Part shown: in pieces, positions 9,124 to 18,759 of the stretch
Layout of the letters: each line of letters begins with the position of its first letter
How positions within the stretch are numbered: position 1 is the stretch's first letter
DNA from: Lacinutrix sp.
Lineage (GTDB): Bacteria > Bacteroidota > Bacteroidia > Flavobacteriales > Flavobacteriaceae
Reading direction: 5' to 3'
Assembly (NCBI RefSeq): GCF_023299985.1
Contig: NZ_JALZVX010000124.1
Coordinates: 1 to 41,978, forward strand
DNA length: 41,978 nucleotides
Notes under the pieces: generated by a model
Database searches by the model: none
Told to the model about the DNA's origin: nothing
What the model saw: the letters and a program-made list of their open reading frames with translations, nothing else
Made by a program: the position numbers and the translations under genes

Positions 9124-12100
9124 TTACTTCTCAACCGTCACCCATTCTCCTTTAGTACGTACTAAAAACTCGTTATCGTACATAGCTTCTGCTTGAACTC
9201 CTGGTAAATAGTAGGTTCCTAAATACGATGCATTTAGCATCACGTTAAACGTATTGGTTCCATATTTCCCTTTTTTATTTAAATCGAAATAGAAGTTTAC
9301 ACGATCATCGCGAATGTCTGTAAATCGCGCATCGCTTCGTTTAGCAGCACTTCCAAAGGCTGTAAATCGCGTGTTTACAATTTCCCAACCTGATGGAAAA
9401 ATTTGTGTTAATGCGACATCTGTAAGACGTTCGTTTTTAAGATTAGAAACTGTAACTGTAGCCACAAAATCTTGACCTTGTTTCAGGCTTTTAATATCAA
9501 TAGCGTTTCCTTTTAAGTCTTTATAAACAATACTTGTACTTAAACCTCTTTGTTCCGCTAATTCTTGACCTAAAGGTAATTTTCCAGAATTTAATACACG
9601 AACGTAAACCACATTGCCTTGCTTGTTTTTAAAGCTTAAAGTATTGCTGCCATCATTTACTTTTAGTTCTCTTTGCGCAATAGCACTTTTAGAATTTACA
9701 CTTTCGGTTTTACCATTGATAGTGTATTCTAAATCAAGAGATTTTCCACCATTTGCTTTAACCATTTTTGCCATAGACAATAAACTGTAAGCTGTTGTTT
9801 GTGTACTCATCCAACGGTTGCTCGATAAGTCTTTAGCTAAAGTTTTTGCTAATTCCTGCATTCTATAATCTTTGGTTAACACCATAGTTTCTAGAGCCAT
9901 TGCACGATTTCTGTCTATAGACCCATAAGTATAATAGTTATATCTAGGTGCTTTAAACTCTATATTCGCTGTTTTAGAAATTGCTTTACTAGCTTCCGTT
10001 TGTCCTGCTAATGCATAAGCTGCAGCCAATCTCCATTTTGCTTCGTTAGAAATTTCACTAAACTCTTTAAGCCTGTTCATTGCGCCTAAATCTGAACTTC
10101 CTGCTAAAGCTAAAGTGTATAATCTGTAGGCTTGCGCTAAATCGCTGTTGTACGTTTTATAGCTTGGTCTCCAACTTCTGGCTGCCTCTTTTTGGTATTT
10201 TATCCAATTACTTTTGAAGGTAAGCGGAAGAACGAATCCTAGTTTTTCGGCTTCAATCATAAAGTGACCAGAATAGCTTGTTCCCCAATCATTAGCTGAA
10301 GCTTCTCCCATCCAATAACTCATACCTCCATTTGGTCTTTGGAAATTTCCGAGACGCTTGATTCCACTTTCGATATTAGACTGAATTTCTTGTTTTTTCT
10401 TCAACGGAATATCAAAAATTTCATTTAAATATAACTGCGGAAACACTCCTGAAGTCGTTTGCTCCACACAACCATGAGGATATTGTACTAAATATTGTAG
10501 CCTTCGTGAAAAATCCATTGGTGGCATAGTTGAGAATTCAACCGTTGCACTATTTGAACCTACAACACCAAAGGTTTTAAAGTCAAGACTTGCAGAAGCA
10601 GATTTTTCTAGCGTTTGATCTAATGCTTGAGACGTTATCAGATTGACATTTTCAACATCCAATTCTACTTTGTAAGTCGATTTTTCACCATTTCCAGTTG
10701 CAATAACTTCTACAGTATTTATACCGTTTGCTTTAGTAACATCCAGCTCGAAATAAGCCATTTGCTCGTCTGGTTTTGCAAATGATAATTTTTTAGATTG
10801 ATCTCCAATAATTTTAATACCGTTGCTTAATTTTAATTTAATAGTAACATTTTTAATATTAGGTTCCATGGCAAAAACAGTAACAGGTAATGTTACTTTT
10901 TCACCTGGACTTAGTTTTCTTGGTAATGTTGCTAAAACCATTAAAGGCTTTTTAACTTCAACAGATTTATCTGTGCTTCCATAAGCTTCAGCAGTTGTGT
11001 TTCCTGCTACAACCATTGTTCTTACTGCACCAATATAATTTGGCATTTTTATGCTATGCGTTGTTCTTCCACCAGCTTCCAATTTAAAAGGACCTAATAC
11101 TTTTACAACAGGCTTAAAACGGTTTGCTTTTTTATTTTTTCCGCCTGCAGCACTTCCATCTCCACCAATAGCAAACACTTGATCTATACTACCACTATAA
11201 GCTCCAATAACATCATCGAAAACATCCCAAGTTTTTACACCTAAAGCTTCACGAGCATAAAATGCAGACCAAGCATTTGGTGTTTTAAAACGTGTTAAAT
11301 CTAACAAGCCTTCTTCCACCATTGCAATAGTATAGGTCATTGCTTTATTGTTTTTTTCAGAAACAATAACTGTAAATTCTTCTTCTGGACGTAAGACACT
11401 AGGCATTCTAATTTCAGGTTCAAGTTTGGTACTTGGGTCTTCAACTAAAATTGGAATAACACCATAGAGACGTAATGGTAAATCGTTAGCAGTCGTAGCA
11501 TGCGGTTGTAATAATGAAATGTTTACAAACACATTTGGCGCCATTGCTTTTGTAATAGGAACATCTACAACTGTTTCTCCTGCTTTGGTTTTTAGCCATT
11601 TTTGCTCAATAACTTCTGTGCCATTTTCTATAGAAATTAAAGCGCGACCTTCGGTTCCAGATGGGAATGTAATTTTCGCTGTTTCACCAACGTTATAGTT
11701 TTCTTTATCTGCTGAAAACACTAGCATGTTAGCAGATTCTTTGTCACCACTTGGTTGTTTTTTCCACCAGTTTTTATAGAAATATGCTGTACGTCCAGTT
11801 GCGTGACCACTTTTAGGATCGTAAACACGAATTAAATAACGTCCACCTTCTTCTTCTGGAACATTAATATTTAAAGTTGCTTTACCTTTAGCATCAGTAT
11901 TTATTTTACTACTCATAAAAGGCTTGTGATAAGAGTTTGAAGTGTATTTAGATAAATTGTCGTAAGATGAATTCCACCACCAACGCCATTCAACTTTATA
12001 AACTTTTACTTCTAATCCATTACGCTTAATTGGATTTCCTTGATCGTCTACAACAACAATATCAAAGGCTTGATTCTCGTCTGTATAAAAAGAACCGTAA

Positions 12101-14721
12101 GCTCTACCTTTTGGCGAACGCAATCCAACAAATGACTTATAAGGTGCATATTTTTTAGTAAAAGCATCCATTGAGAAATCGCCTCCATTTTCAAAAGCAC
12201 GCACTAAAAACTGAACGTTTAGCATTCCAGGAGCATTTTGTCCTACGCTTAGTTTATTTTTAATTTCGGTAAAACCTTCTTCATTTACATTACCTTCAAA
12301 AACAGTTAATTCTTCTTGAGAAAAAGAACGTGAAGGATCTCTAAACACATATTGTTTATAGTTTTTAAAAGGTGTGTAAGCGTTGCTAAATTTTGCTTTA
12401 ATTTCAGTTTTTACATTTTTGGCAGGTGCTCCATGTAGCCAATTTACATTAAGTGTACCATTTAGTGCTTCGCTTCCAGTAAGGACTTGATCTTTAAAAT
12501 CTACTTTAATTTTTAAGCGGTTTGGTTTTACAGTTTCTACTTTTAAACCTTTATAAAAAGTAGCACCACCAACACTTACTTTTGCGTTCCAATTGCCTGT
12601 TTTATTTTCGGTAGAAGTTGGGACTGTAAAGGTGTAAAAATCGTTAATATTGTCACTTGTAATTTTCTTGTAAGCTAACTTACCATTAGGATCTGTAACT
12701 TCCATTTTTACAGGATGACCTTTTGGTAATTTATTAGCATTATCATCTAATATAAATGTAAGATGAAGTGAGTCTCCAGGTCTCCAAACACCGCGTTCTC
12801 CATAAATATAACCTTTTAAACTACGTTGCAAATGGTTGCCAGAAACATCGAATTTACTAAGCGATAAAGCACGACCATCTCGTAATTTTATATACGTTTT
12901 ATTATTGCCTTTACTAACAATAACGAAAGAGGCATGGCTACTAGTTTCAATTTTAGCTAAACCTTGTTGGTCTGTTTTAGTGCTAGAAATTTCCTGTTGT
13001 TGGTAGTTATATAATGTTACTTTAGCAGCAACTTCAACATTAGTGTTTAATATGTTTGTTACAGCAAAGTAGTAATTGTTATTTGCTCCTTTTTTTACAA
13101 TAACACCTATGTTAGAGGCTAGTAAATTCTGAGATACTTCGCGATCTTGATTGTAATAAGCATCGTGACAAGGGTTGTCGCGTTCTCTCCAATTGTAGTT
13201 GCTGCTGCGATATCTGTAAGTTACATTATCCCAATATTCTTCTTCACGTTGGTCTACGTCTTCAGTTGTGCTTTCGCTATAATTATTGTTGTAATCATCA
13301 TAGTAGTAATCGTCTTCATAATACTCGTCTTCGTAGTAATCATCATTATCTTCAGAGTTTGTAATATTTTGGTTTACAGAGCAATCGTAGAAAGAGTACT
13401 CCTTTTTAAAGCTTAATTCTACTCTGTAAAGTGCTCCAGGATCTGCTTTAAATATTTTAGATAAATCTGCACTGTAGGTTTTCCATTTTCCGGTGTTTTC
13501 AATGCCATCGTTTACCAACGTGATTGTTTGTTTAGCAATGCGACGACCTACTTGTCTTATACTATTTTCGTTTCCGCCTTGTAACTCATTGTCTTGTAGA
13601 AACTGAAGTACATTGTCTTCGTATATTTTAATAACCTTTAAGTCTACCTTTTTAAGATTTACGGCTTCAAAATTGAATTTTAATTCTTGAGAATTTGGTA
13701 ATATTACACCACTATTTACCAAGCGCACTTGTGGTTTAATTTCTTGGAAAGAAATAGTTTCTGAAAACGGTTTTTTAAGTTTGTAGCCTTCTGTATTTAA
13801 AATACCTTGAAAAACATCAACCTGCACGTTTCCAGTGATTTTTGAGTCTGTATAGGCTTTTAGTACATTCCCATCTACAATATATTTTGGGTTTTTTGTA
13901 TTCTGAATAGTTACTAAACCATCGAAATTTTGTTGTTTTTTTATAGGGTCAGAAAAATTAATAAGTAGATATTGCTCCGGATTTTGAACCACATCTATTT
14001 TGGTAATTGTAAAGTTATTTTTACCAGGAATTGCAAAAGTGTTCTCACCAGAATTTTCTGCATCTATTGCTTTACCATTCCATTTTATTAAAATTTCACT
14101 GTCTTCAATTTTACGATTTATACTATCTATTTTAAATTCGAAAACCTTTGCAGGTAAGCGCTCTTCATTCCATTCAATTTTTAATTTTTTTCCAACTTGA
14201 GACGCTTCAACCAATTGCTTTGCTTGTTCTGTAGTAATATAGTCTGCCGATTTTACTACACCTAATAAATATTGCCACTCTTTGTTGTAAGACTGTAAAT
14301 CGTTAGTAATTACATTAAAACTAGGACTAATAGTTTTAAACTGAAAGGTGTAATTTGAAAACTCAGATGGTATATCTGGATAAATCTCACCAAGCTTTAC
14401 AGTAACCGAATATTCTGTGTCTGGATCTAAAGGCTCGTTTGGTGTAAAAGTTAAAGCATGTTTGTTGGCCACTTTTAAATTTCCGGAAACGTTAGGTTTA
14501 ATGGAGAAGAGGCTTTCATCAATTTCATTGCCAATTTCCCAACCTTTAACCTCTTTAGCTAAGCTAATTTGTATGCTACTTGCTGTAGATATTCTTCCCG
14601 AAGTTGTATAACTAATATAATCTCTAAATTTAAAAAGGTTATCGGTTTCTGTTGTTTGCTTCTTGCAGGAAAAAGCAAGTGCGATAATAAGGAGTGTTGC
14701 GAAGAGTGATTTTAATTTCAT
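9124..14721 (-). CDS. Alpha-2-macroglobulin family lipoprotein with intact thioester motif
   Basis: 1865 aa. The signal peptide ends in a lipobox (LAFSC, Cys19), so it is lipid-anchored. Macroglobulin (MG) beta-sandwich domains fill the first ~1100 residues (LKGYIYGERGVWRPGDSLHLTF is the typical MG3/4-type signature), followed by the A2M domain (IGAVRTMVVAGNTTAEAYGS). The thioester motif is PHGCVEQ with Cys1418 and Gln1421. A helical alpha/alpha toroid follows, then a C-terminal receptor-like domain. The family traps proteases covalently through the thioester, and bacterial members often pair with PbpC, which is three genes downstream here. Odd point: an Asp/Tyr/Glu-rich low-complexity insertion near residues 450-520 (DDYYEDEYYEDDYYYDDY). 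Family assignment is firm; target proteases are unknown. Confidence 0.93.
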   Translation of the reverse strand: MKLKSLFATLLIIALAFSCKKQTTETDNLFKFRDYISYTTSGRISTASSIQISLAKEVKGWEIGNEIDESLFSIKPNVSGNLKVANKHALTFTPNEPLDPDTEYSVTVKLGEIYPDIPSEFSNYTFQFKTISPSFNVITNDLQSYNKEWQYLLGVVKSADYITTEQAKQLVEASQVGKKLKIEWNEERLPAKVFEFKIDSINRKIEDSEILIKWNGKAIDAENSGENTFAIPGKNNFTITKIDVVQNPEQYLLINFSDPIKKQQNFDGLVTIQNTKNPKYIVDGNVLKAYTDSKITGNVQVDVFQGILNTEGYKLKKPFSETISFQEIKPQVRLVNSGVILPNSQELKFNFEAVNLKKVDLKVIKIYEDNVLQFLQDNELQGGNENSIRQVGRRIAKQTITLVNDGIENTGKWKTYSADLSKIFKADPGALYRVELSFKKEYSFYDCSVNQNITNSEDNDDYYEDEYYEDDYYYDDYNNNYSESTTEDVDQREEEYWDNVTYRYRSSNYNWRERDNPCHDAYYNQDREVSQNLLASNIGVIVKKGANNNYYFAVTNILNTNVEVAAKVTLYNYQQQEISSTKTDQQGLAKIETSSHASFVIVSKGNNKTYIKLRDGRALSLSKFDVSGNHLQRSLKGYIYGERGVWRPGDSLHLTFILDDNANKLPKGHPVKMEVTDPNGKLAYKKITSDNINDFYTFTVPTSTENKTGNWNAKVSVGGATFYKGLKVETVKPNRLKIKVDFKDQVLTGSEALNGTLNVNWLHGAPAKNVKTEIKAKFSNAYTPFKNYKQYVFRDPSRSFSQEELTVFEGNVNEEGFTEIKNKLSVGQNAPGMLNVQFLVRAFENGGDFSMDAFTKKYAPYKSFVGLRSPKGRAYGSFYTDENQAFDIVVVDDQGNPIKRNGLEVKVYKVEWRWWWNSSYDNLSKYTSNSYHKPFMSSKINTDAKGKATLNINVPEEEGGRYLIRVYDPKSGHATGRTAYFYKNWWKKQPSGDKESANMLVFSADKENYNVGETAKITFPSGTEGRALISIENGTEVIEQKWLKTKAGETVVDVPITKAMAPNVFVNISLLQPHATTANDLPLRLYGVIPILVEDPSTKLEPEIRMPSVLRPEEEFTVIVSEKNNKAMTYTIAMVEEGLLDLTRFKTPNAWSAFYAREALGVKTWDVFDDVIGAYSGSIDQVFAIGGDGSAAGGKNKKANRFKPVVKVLGPFKLEAGGRTTHSIKMPNYIGAVRTMVVAGNTTAEAYGSTDKSVEVKKPLMVLATLPRKLSPGEKVTLPVTVFAMEPNIKNVTIKLKLSNGIKIIGDQSKKLSFAKPDEQMAYFELDVTKANGINTVEVIATGNGEKSTYKVELDVENVNLITSQALDQTLEKSASASLDFKTFGVVGSNSATVEFSTMPPMDFSRRLQYLVQYPHGCVEQTTSGVFPQLYLNEIFDIPLKKKQEIQSNIESGIKRLGNFQRPNGGMSYWMGEASANDWGTSYSGHFMIEAEKLGFVLPLTFKSNWIKYQKEAARSWRPSYKTYNSDLAQAYRLYTLALAGSSDLGAMNRLKEFSEISNEAKWRLAAAYALAGQTEASKAISKTANIEFKAPRYNYYTYGSIDRNRAMALETMVLTKDYRMQELAKTLAKDLSSNRWMSTQTTAYSLLSMAKMVKANGGKSLDLEYTINGKTESVNSKSAIAQRELKVNDGSNTLSFKNKQGNVVYVRVLNSGKLPLGQELAEQRGLSTSIVYKDLKGNAIDIKSLKQGQDFVATVTVSNLKNERLTDVALTQIFPSGWEIVNTRFTAFGSAAKRSDARFTDIRDDRVNFYFDLNKKGKYGTNTFNVMLNASYLGTYYLPGVQAEAMYDNEFLVRTKGEWVTVEK

Positions 14722-14756
14722 GGTTATATATTTTCAATAAAATTAATAGTAAATGC

Positions 14757-14764
14757 CAAAGCTA
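14757..14764 (-). promoter_or_regulatory. Candidate -7 box (TAGCTTTG) for the alpha-2-macroglobulin gene
   Basis: On the minus strand TAGCTTTG matches the Bacteroidota -7 consensus TAnnTTTG and lies about 36 nt before the ATG at 14721. I find no clear TTG at the expected -33 position, so it is only a candidate. Confidence 0.3.
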
Positions 14765-14830
14765 TTGTATTGATTCTAATATTCGGTTGTTACAAATTAG
14801 TATTCGTTAGGTTTTTTTAAGCATTCGTAA

Positions 14831-15916
14831 TTAGTCTTTATATATGGCAATAATTAGTTCGCCTTTATCATTCATGCTCGCACGATACATTCCTGCAGTA
14901 TTAAAATTCATTTCCATATTTCCATTTTTGTCCACAGCTATAATGCCTCCATTACCACCTAATTTTGGTACTTTTTTCTGTATAACTTCATCTGCAGCTG
15001 CTTTTAAAGTTAAGCCTTTATATTCCATCAATGCAGAAATATCGTGAGCCACTGACGCACGAATAAAAAATTCTCCCCAACCAGTTCCAGAAACTGCACA
15101 CGTAGTATTATTTGCATAATTTCCAGCACCTATTATTGGTACATCTCCAACGCGACCATAACGTTTATTTGTCATGCCTCCAGTTGAGGTGCCTGCAGCT
15201 AAGTTTCCATTTTTGTCTAGAGCAACGCAACCAACAGTTCCAAATTTACTGTCTTTGATATCTGTATTGTAAAAAGCCGATGTTTTATCTGTTGTATTTT
15301 CTTGTTCTCTTTTAATAACTCGTTTTAGTGTTTTTAATCTATTTTCAGTTTTAAAATATTCTGGAGATACTATTTCTAAGTTTTGTTCTTTTGCAAAGGT
15401 TTCCGCTCCATTTCCAACCATCATAACATGTGGAGAGTTTTCCATAATTGCTCTAGCTAAATTTATTGGATTCTTTACGGTTTTTGTTCCAGCAGAAGCT
15501 CCTGCATTCAAAGTTTCACCATCCATTATTGAGGCATCGAGCTCATTAGTTTCAGCATTTGTAAAAACAGCACCTTTTCCTGCATTAAATAACGGAGAAT
15601 TTTCTAATACATTAATGGTTTTTTCAACGGCATCAAGACTGCTTCCGCCTTCTTTTAAAATAGCATAACCAACACGAATGGCTTCTTCAAGTTTCGCTTT
15701 GTATTCTGCTTCTTTTTCATTTGTTATATTCTTTTTGAGAATAGTGCCTGCTCCACCATGAATAACGATAGCAAAGTCGTTTACTTTTTTAGAGTTGTTT
15801 TTTGGATTAGGATTCTTACGTGTAATATTATTAGGATTCTCGTCAGGATTTGGAACAAGTTCACCGCAATTTATTAATACTAAAAAAAGAGAGAGTAAAG
15901 TGGTTATTTTTTTCAT
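14831..15916 (-). CDS. Isoaspartyl peptidase / type III L-asparaginase, lipoprotein
   Basis: 361 aa, Ntn-hydrolase of the plant-type asparaginase family. The precursor is autocleaved before the catalytic Thr, here Thr227 in KFGTVGCVALD. Other family signatures are FAIVIHGGAGT near the N-terminus, NAGKGAVFTN, ASIMDG and GRVGDVPIIGAGNYA after the cleavage site. It removes beta-aspartyl (isoaspartyl) residues from peptides or hydrolyses asparagine. Unlike cytoplasmic E. coli IaaA, it has a signal peptide ending in a lipobox (LVLINC, Cys17) and an Asn/Pro-rich linker, so it should be membrane-anchored in the envelope. It is encoded 109 bp upstream of the alpha-2-macroglobulin gene in the same direction and may act on damaged periplasmic peptides. 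Confidence 0.9.
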   Translation of the reverse strand: MKKITTLLSLFLVLINCGELVPNPDENPNNITRKNPNPKNNSKKVNDFAIVIHGGAGTILKKNITNEKEAEYKAKLEEAIRVGYAILKEGGSSLDAVEKTINVLENSPLFNAGKGAVFTNAETNELDASIMDGETLNAGASAGTKTVKNPINLARAIMENSPHVMMVGNGAETFAKEQNLEIVSPEYFKTENRLKTLKRVIKREQENTTDKTSAFYNTDIKDSKFGTVGCVALDKNGNLAAGTSTGGMTNKRYGRVGDVPIIGAGNYANNTTCAVSGTGWGEFFIRASVAHDISALMEYKGLTLKAAADEVIQKKVPKLGGNGGIIAVDKNGNMEMNFNTAGMYRASMNDKGELIIAIYKD

Positions 15917-15992
15917 TTTTGGTTTGGTTTTTATAAGTATGGAAGTTACTATTTTTAAGAAAGTTAAGCGCCTAAAAACTCATATTTATTAG

Positions 15993-16000
15993 TATATTCG
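15993..16000 (+). promoter_or_regulatory. Candidate -7 box (TATATTCG) for the aldehyde dehydrogenase gene
   Basis: TATATTCG, one base from TAnnTTTG, lies 36 nt before the ATG at 16037. The identical octamer is found before moxR. No convincing -33 TTG is visible. Confidence 0.25.
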
Positions 16001-16036
16001 CTTCAAAATTTAATAATTCGTAAAAATTTAATAGAT

Positions 16037-17590
16037 ATGAATGCAGTTTCAACTGATTTCGGAATAAAAGAAGCTTTAAAACAATTAGGAATTAAAGATA
16101 TAAATGATGGAACTTCAACAGGTTCTAAGAATTTTGGAAGTGGAGAAACAATTTCTTCATATTCACCAACAGATGGTTCTTTAATTGGTAAAGTATCCAC
16201 AACTACAAAAGCAGACTACGAGAAAGTAATGAGTGCAGCAACAACCGCATTTACTTCTTTTAGAACGATGCCTGCACCACAAAGAGGTGAAATTGTACGT
16301 CAGTTTGGTAATAAATTAAGAGAATTAAAAGAACCTTTAGGGAAGTTAGTTTCTTATGAAATGGGAAAATCTTTGCAAGAAGGTTATGGTGAAGTTCAAG
16401 AAATGATTGATATCTGTGATTTCGCTGTTGGTTTATCTCGTTCATTAAATGGGCAAACAATACCATCGGAAAGACCACAACACGTTATGAGAGAACAATG
16501 GCACTCACTTGGTGTTGTTGGTATTATTTCTGCATTTAATTTTCCAGTTGCAGTTTGGGCTTGGAATACAGCTTTAGCTTGGGTTTGTGGTGATGTTTGT
16601 GTTTGGAAAGCTTCAGAAAAAGCACCTATTTGTTCGGTTGCTTGTCAGAATATAATAGCAGAAGTTTTAAAGGAAAATAACTTACCAGAAGGGATTTCTT
16701 GTATTATTAATGGAGACTACAAAGTAGGCGAAATGATGACTACAGATCATAGAATTCCATTAATATCTGCAACAGGTTCTACAAGAATGGGACGTATTGT
16801 TGGAGCAACAGTTGCTGAGCGTTTTGGAAAATCTTTATTAGAATTAGGTGGAAATAATGCAATAATTATTACACCAACTGCAGATTTAAAGGTAGTAGTT
16901 CCAGGCGCAGTATTTGGTGCAGTAGGAACTTGTGGACAACGTTGTACTTCTACAAGAAGATTAATTATACACGAATCGGTTTACGATAAAGTAAGAGATG
17001 CTATTGTTGGTGCTTATGGGCAATTAACGATTGGTAATCCATTAGATGAAAAAAATCATATTGGACCATTAATCGATAAAGATTCTGTAAACACGTATTT
17101 AGCTGCTATTGAAAAAGCAAAAGCTGAAGGTGGAAACGTTTTAGTTGAAGGTGGAGTTTTAGAAGGTGAAGGTTACGAATCTGGATGCTACGTAAAACCT
17201 GCAATTATTGAAGCTGAAAATGATTTCGAAATTGTGCAGTCTGAAACATTTGCACCAGTTTTATATTTAATTAAATATTCTGGAGATGTTGAGAATGCTA
17301 TAGATGCTCAAAATGGTGTTGCGCAAGGATTATCTTCTGCAATTATGACTAATGAATTAAAAGAAGCAGAAAAATTCTTATCATTCGCAGGTTCAGATTG
17401 TGGAATTGCTAACGTAAATATTGGAACATCTGGAGCCGAAATTGGAGGCGCTTTTGGTGGTGAAAAAGAAACTGGAGGAGGACGAGAGTCCGGATCTGAT
17501 GCTTGGAAAGTTTACATGAGACGTCAAACAAATACAGTTAACTATTCAGACGAATTACCTTTAGCTCAAGGTATTAAGTTTGATTTATAG
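16037..17590 (+). CDS. ALDH7-family aldehyde dehydrogenase (probable alpha-aminoadipic/piperideine-6-carboxylate semialdehyde dehydrogenase)
   Basis: 517 aa, full-length NAD(P)-dependent aldehyde dehydrogenase. The Rossmann/catalytic core has ISAFNFPVAVWAWNTALAWV, the general base Glu269 in LLELGGNNA and the nucleophile Cys303 in CGQRCTSTRR. The string GTCGQRCTSTRRLI and the GGGRESGSDAWK C-terminal region are typical of the antiquitin (ALDH7A1) group, which oxidises alpha-aminoadipic semialdehyde in lysine catabolism and also protects against aldehydes and osmotic stress. No other lysine-degradation genes are beside it. It has its own upstream region and a strong terminator, so it is likely monocistronic. 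The substrate is assigned by subfamily resemblance only. Confidence 0.9.
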   Translation: MNAVSTDFGIKEALKQLGIKDINDGTSTGSKNFGSGETISSYSPTDGSLIGKVSTTTKADYEKVMSAATTAFTSFRTMPAPQRGEIVRQFGNKLRELKEPLGKLVSYEMGKSLQEGYGEVQEMIDICDFAVGLSRSLNGQTIPSERPQHVMREQWHSLGVVGIISAFNFPVAVWAWNTALAWVCGDVCVWKASEKAPICSVACQNIIAEVLKENNLPEGISCIINGDYKVGEMMTTDHRIPLISATGSTRMGRIVGATVAERFGKSLLELGGNNAIIITPTADLKVVVPGAVFGAVGTCGQRCTSTRRLIIHESVYDKVRDAIVGAYGQLTIGNPLDEKNHIGPLIDKDSVNTYLAAIEKAKAEGGNVLVEGGVLEGEGYESGCYVKPAIIEAENDFEIVQSETFAPVLYLIKYSGDVENAIDAQNGVAQGLSSAIMTNELKEAEKFLSFAGSDCGIANVNIGTSGAEIGGAFGGEKETGGGRESGSDAWKVYMRRQTNTVNYSDELPLAQGIKFDL

Positions 17591-17611
17591 AAAACAATAA
17601 ATTTAAGTTTA

Positions 17612-17641
17612 AAAGCCACATCGAAAGATTTGGCTTTTTTT
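17612..17641 (+). terminator. Rho-independent terminator after the aldehyde dehydrogenase gene
   Basis: AAAGCCA ... TGGCTTT stem with an inner ATC-GAAA-GAT hairpin, followed by a run of seven T, 22 nt after the stop codon. Confidence 0.85.
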
Positions 17642-17803
17642 AATGTGAATATTTCTTATAAACCAATTCTATGTGTTTTGTTAATCGCTATTTTTAGTAA
17701 TTTCATCGATTTTTAAGAGATTGATTTTTAATTTGTTAAAAAAAATGTTAAAATTCAATGGTTTTTTAATAACTTAAGGGTCACTAACTTAAATAAAATT
17801 ATA

Positions 17804-18736
17804 ATGAGTAAAAAAACCAGTTATTTACTTTGGATTTTGCTAACCATTATTTTCGGTACCATTCTGTACTATTTTTTTTGTTGTAAGCCATGTTTGGAAG
17901 CAGCTAAAAAAGAAGCAGAAGTTGAAAATAAAGTAGTAGAGCCAGAAGTAAAAACCGCAACAAAAAATGCATTTTCAATAATTGATTCAAAAAGCAGTTT
18001 AAAATTTGATGCTAACGATAACTTTAATTTTAAAAGCTCTGCTTTTTCTATTTTAGAACCAGTTTCAGATGGATTAAAAGCTCAAATTGAAAGATTATCA
18101 ATTTACCTAAAAGATAATCCTAGTAAAACTGTAAATATTACAGGACACTATACAAGCGAAGAAAAGAATACTTCTGCTTTTCCTAATCTTGGATTAGCAA
18201 GAGCAAATGCTGTGAAAAATTATTTTGTATCGCATGGTATGTCTTCAAAAATGATTAACACCTTTGATAAACTAGACACTAGTTTAGTGGCAGATGCTTC
18301 AAAGATATATTATGGACCACTATCTTATAATATTAATACAAAAGATGCTAATGATACTAGTGAAGCAGATGGTTTAAAAGCATTACGAGAGGAAATTATA
18401 GCAGATCCTTTAGTATTACATTTTGAGACTGCTTCAGCATCAATAAATTTAAATGCAGAACAACGTGTAAAGCTTGCTAAAATGGTAAAATATGTGGATA
18501 AAGCTGATAATGCTTCTATAAAAACTATTGGCCATACAGACAACACAGGAAATCGTGCAACTAACGTAAGATTAGGTTTAGATAGAGCAGAATTTGCTAA
18601 AAACTATTTAGTAAGTAATGGTGTTTCGTCAAGTAATATTATTAGTTCTTCAAAAGGACCAGACAAGCCTATTGCAGATAATAGTACAGATGAAGGACGT
18701 GCAAAAAACAGAAGAGTAGTAGTAACATTAAACTAA
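17804..18736 (+). CDS. OmpA family protein with two OmpA-like domains
   Basis: 310 aa. One N-terminal membrane segment (YLLWILLTIIFGTILYYFF) is followed by a CCKPC cluster and a charged linker. Two OmpA/MotB-like modules are recognisable: about 75-150 (VNITGHYTSEE ... LGLARANAVKNYFVSHG) and about 205-310 (IKTIGHTDNTGNRATNVRLGLDRAEFAKNYLVSNGV ... GRAKNRRVVV). The second has the complete peptidoglycan-binding signature (TD, LxxxRA, NRRV). The first is degenerate (TGHYTSEE). No beta-barrel is present, so it is more likely an inner-membrane-anchored cell-wall-binding protein than a porin. It is followed 23 nt later by the helix-hairpin-helix gene, suggesting a two-gene operon. Confidence 0.85.
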   Translation: MSKKTSYLLWILLTIIFGTILYYFFCCKPCLEAAKKEAEVENKVVEPEVKTATKNAFSIIDSKSSLKFDANDNFNFKSSAFSILEPVSDGLKAQIERLSIYLKDNPSKTVNITGHYTSEEKNTSAFPNLGLARANAVKNYFVSHGMSSKMINTFDKLDTSLVADASKIYYGPLSYNINTKDANDTSEADGLKALREEIIADPLVLHFETASASINLNAEQRVKLAKMVKYVDKADNASIKTIGHTDNTGNRATNVRLGLDRAEFAKNYLVSNGVSSSNIISSSKGPDKPIADNSTDEGRAKNRRVVVTLN

Positions 18737-18759
18737 CAATTAAATATATATATATAATT

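Noticed and set aside
13147-13416. Plus-strand 89-aa Val/Ile-rich ORF resembling a membrane protein
   Set aside because: It is the antisense of the Asp/Tyr-rich insertion in the alpha-2-macroglobulin gene.
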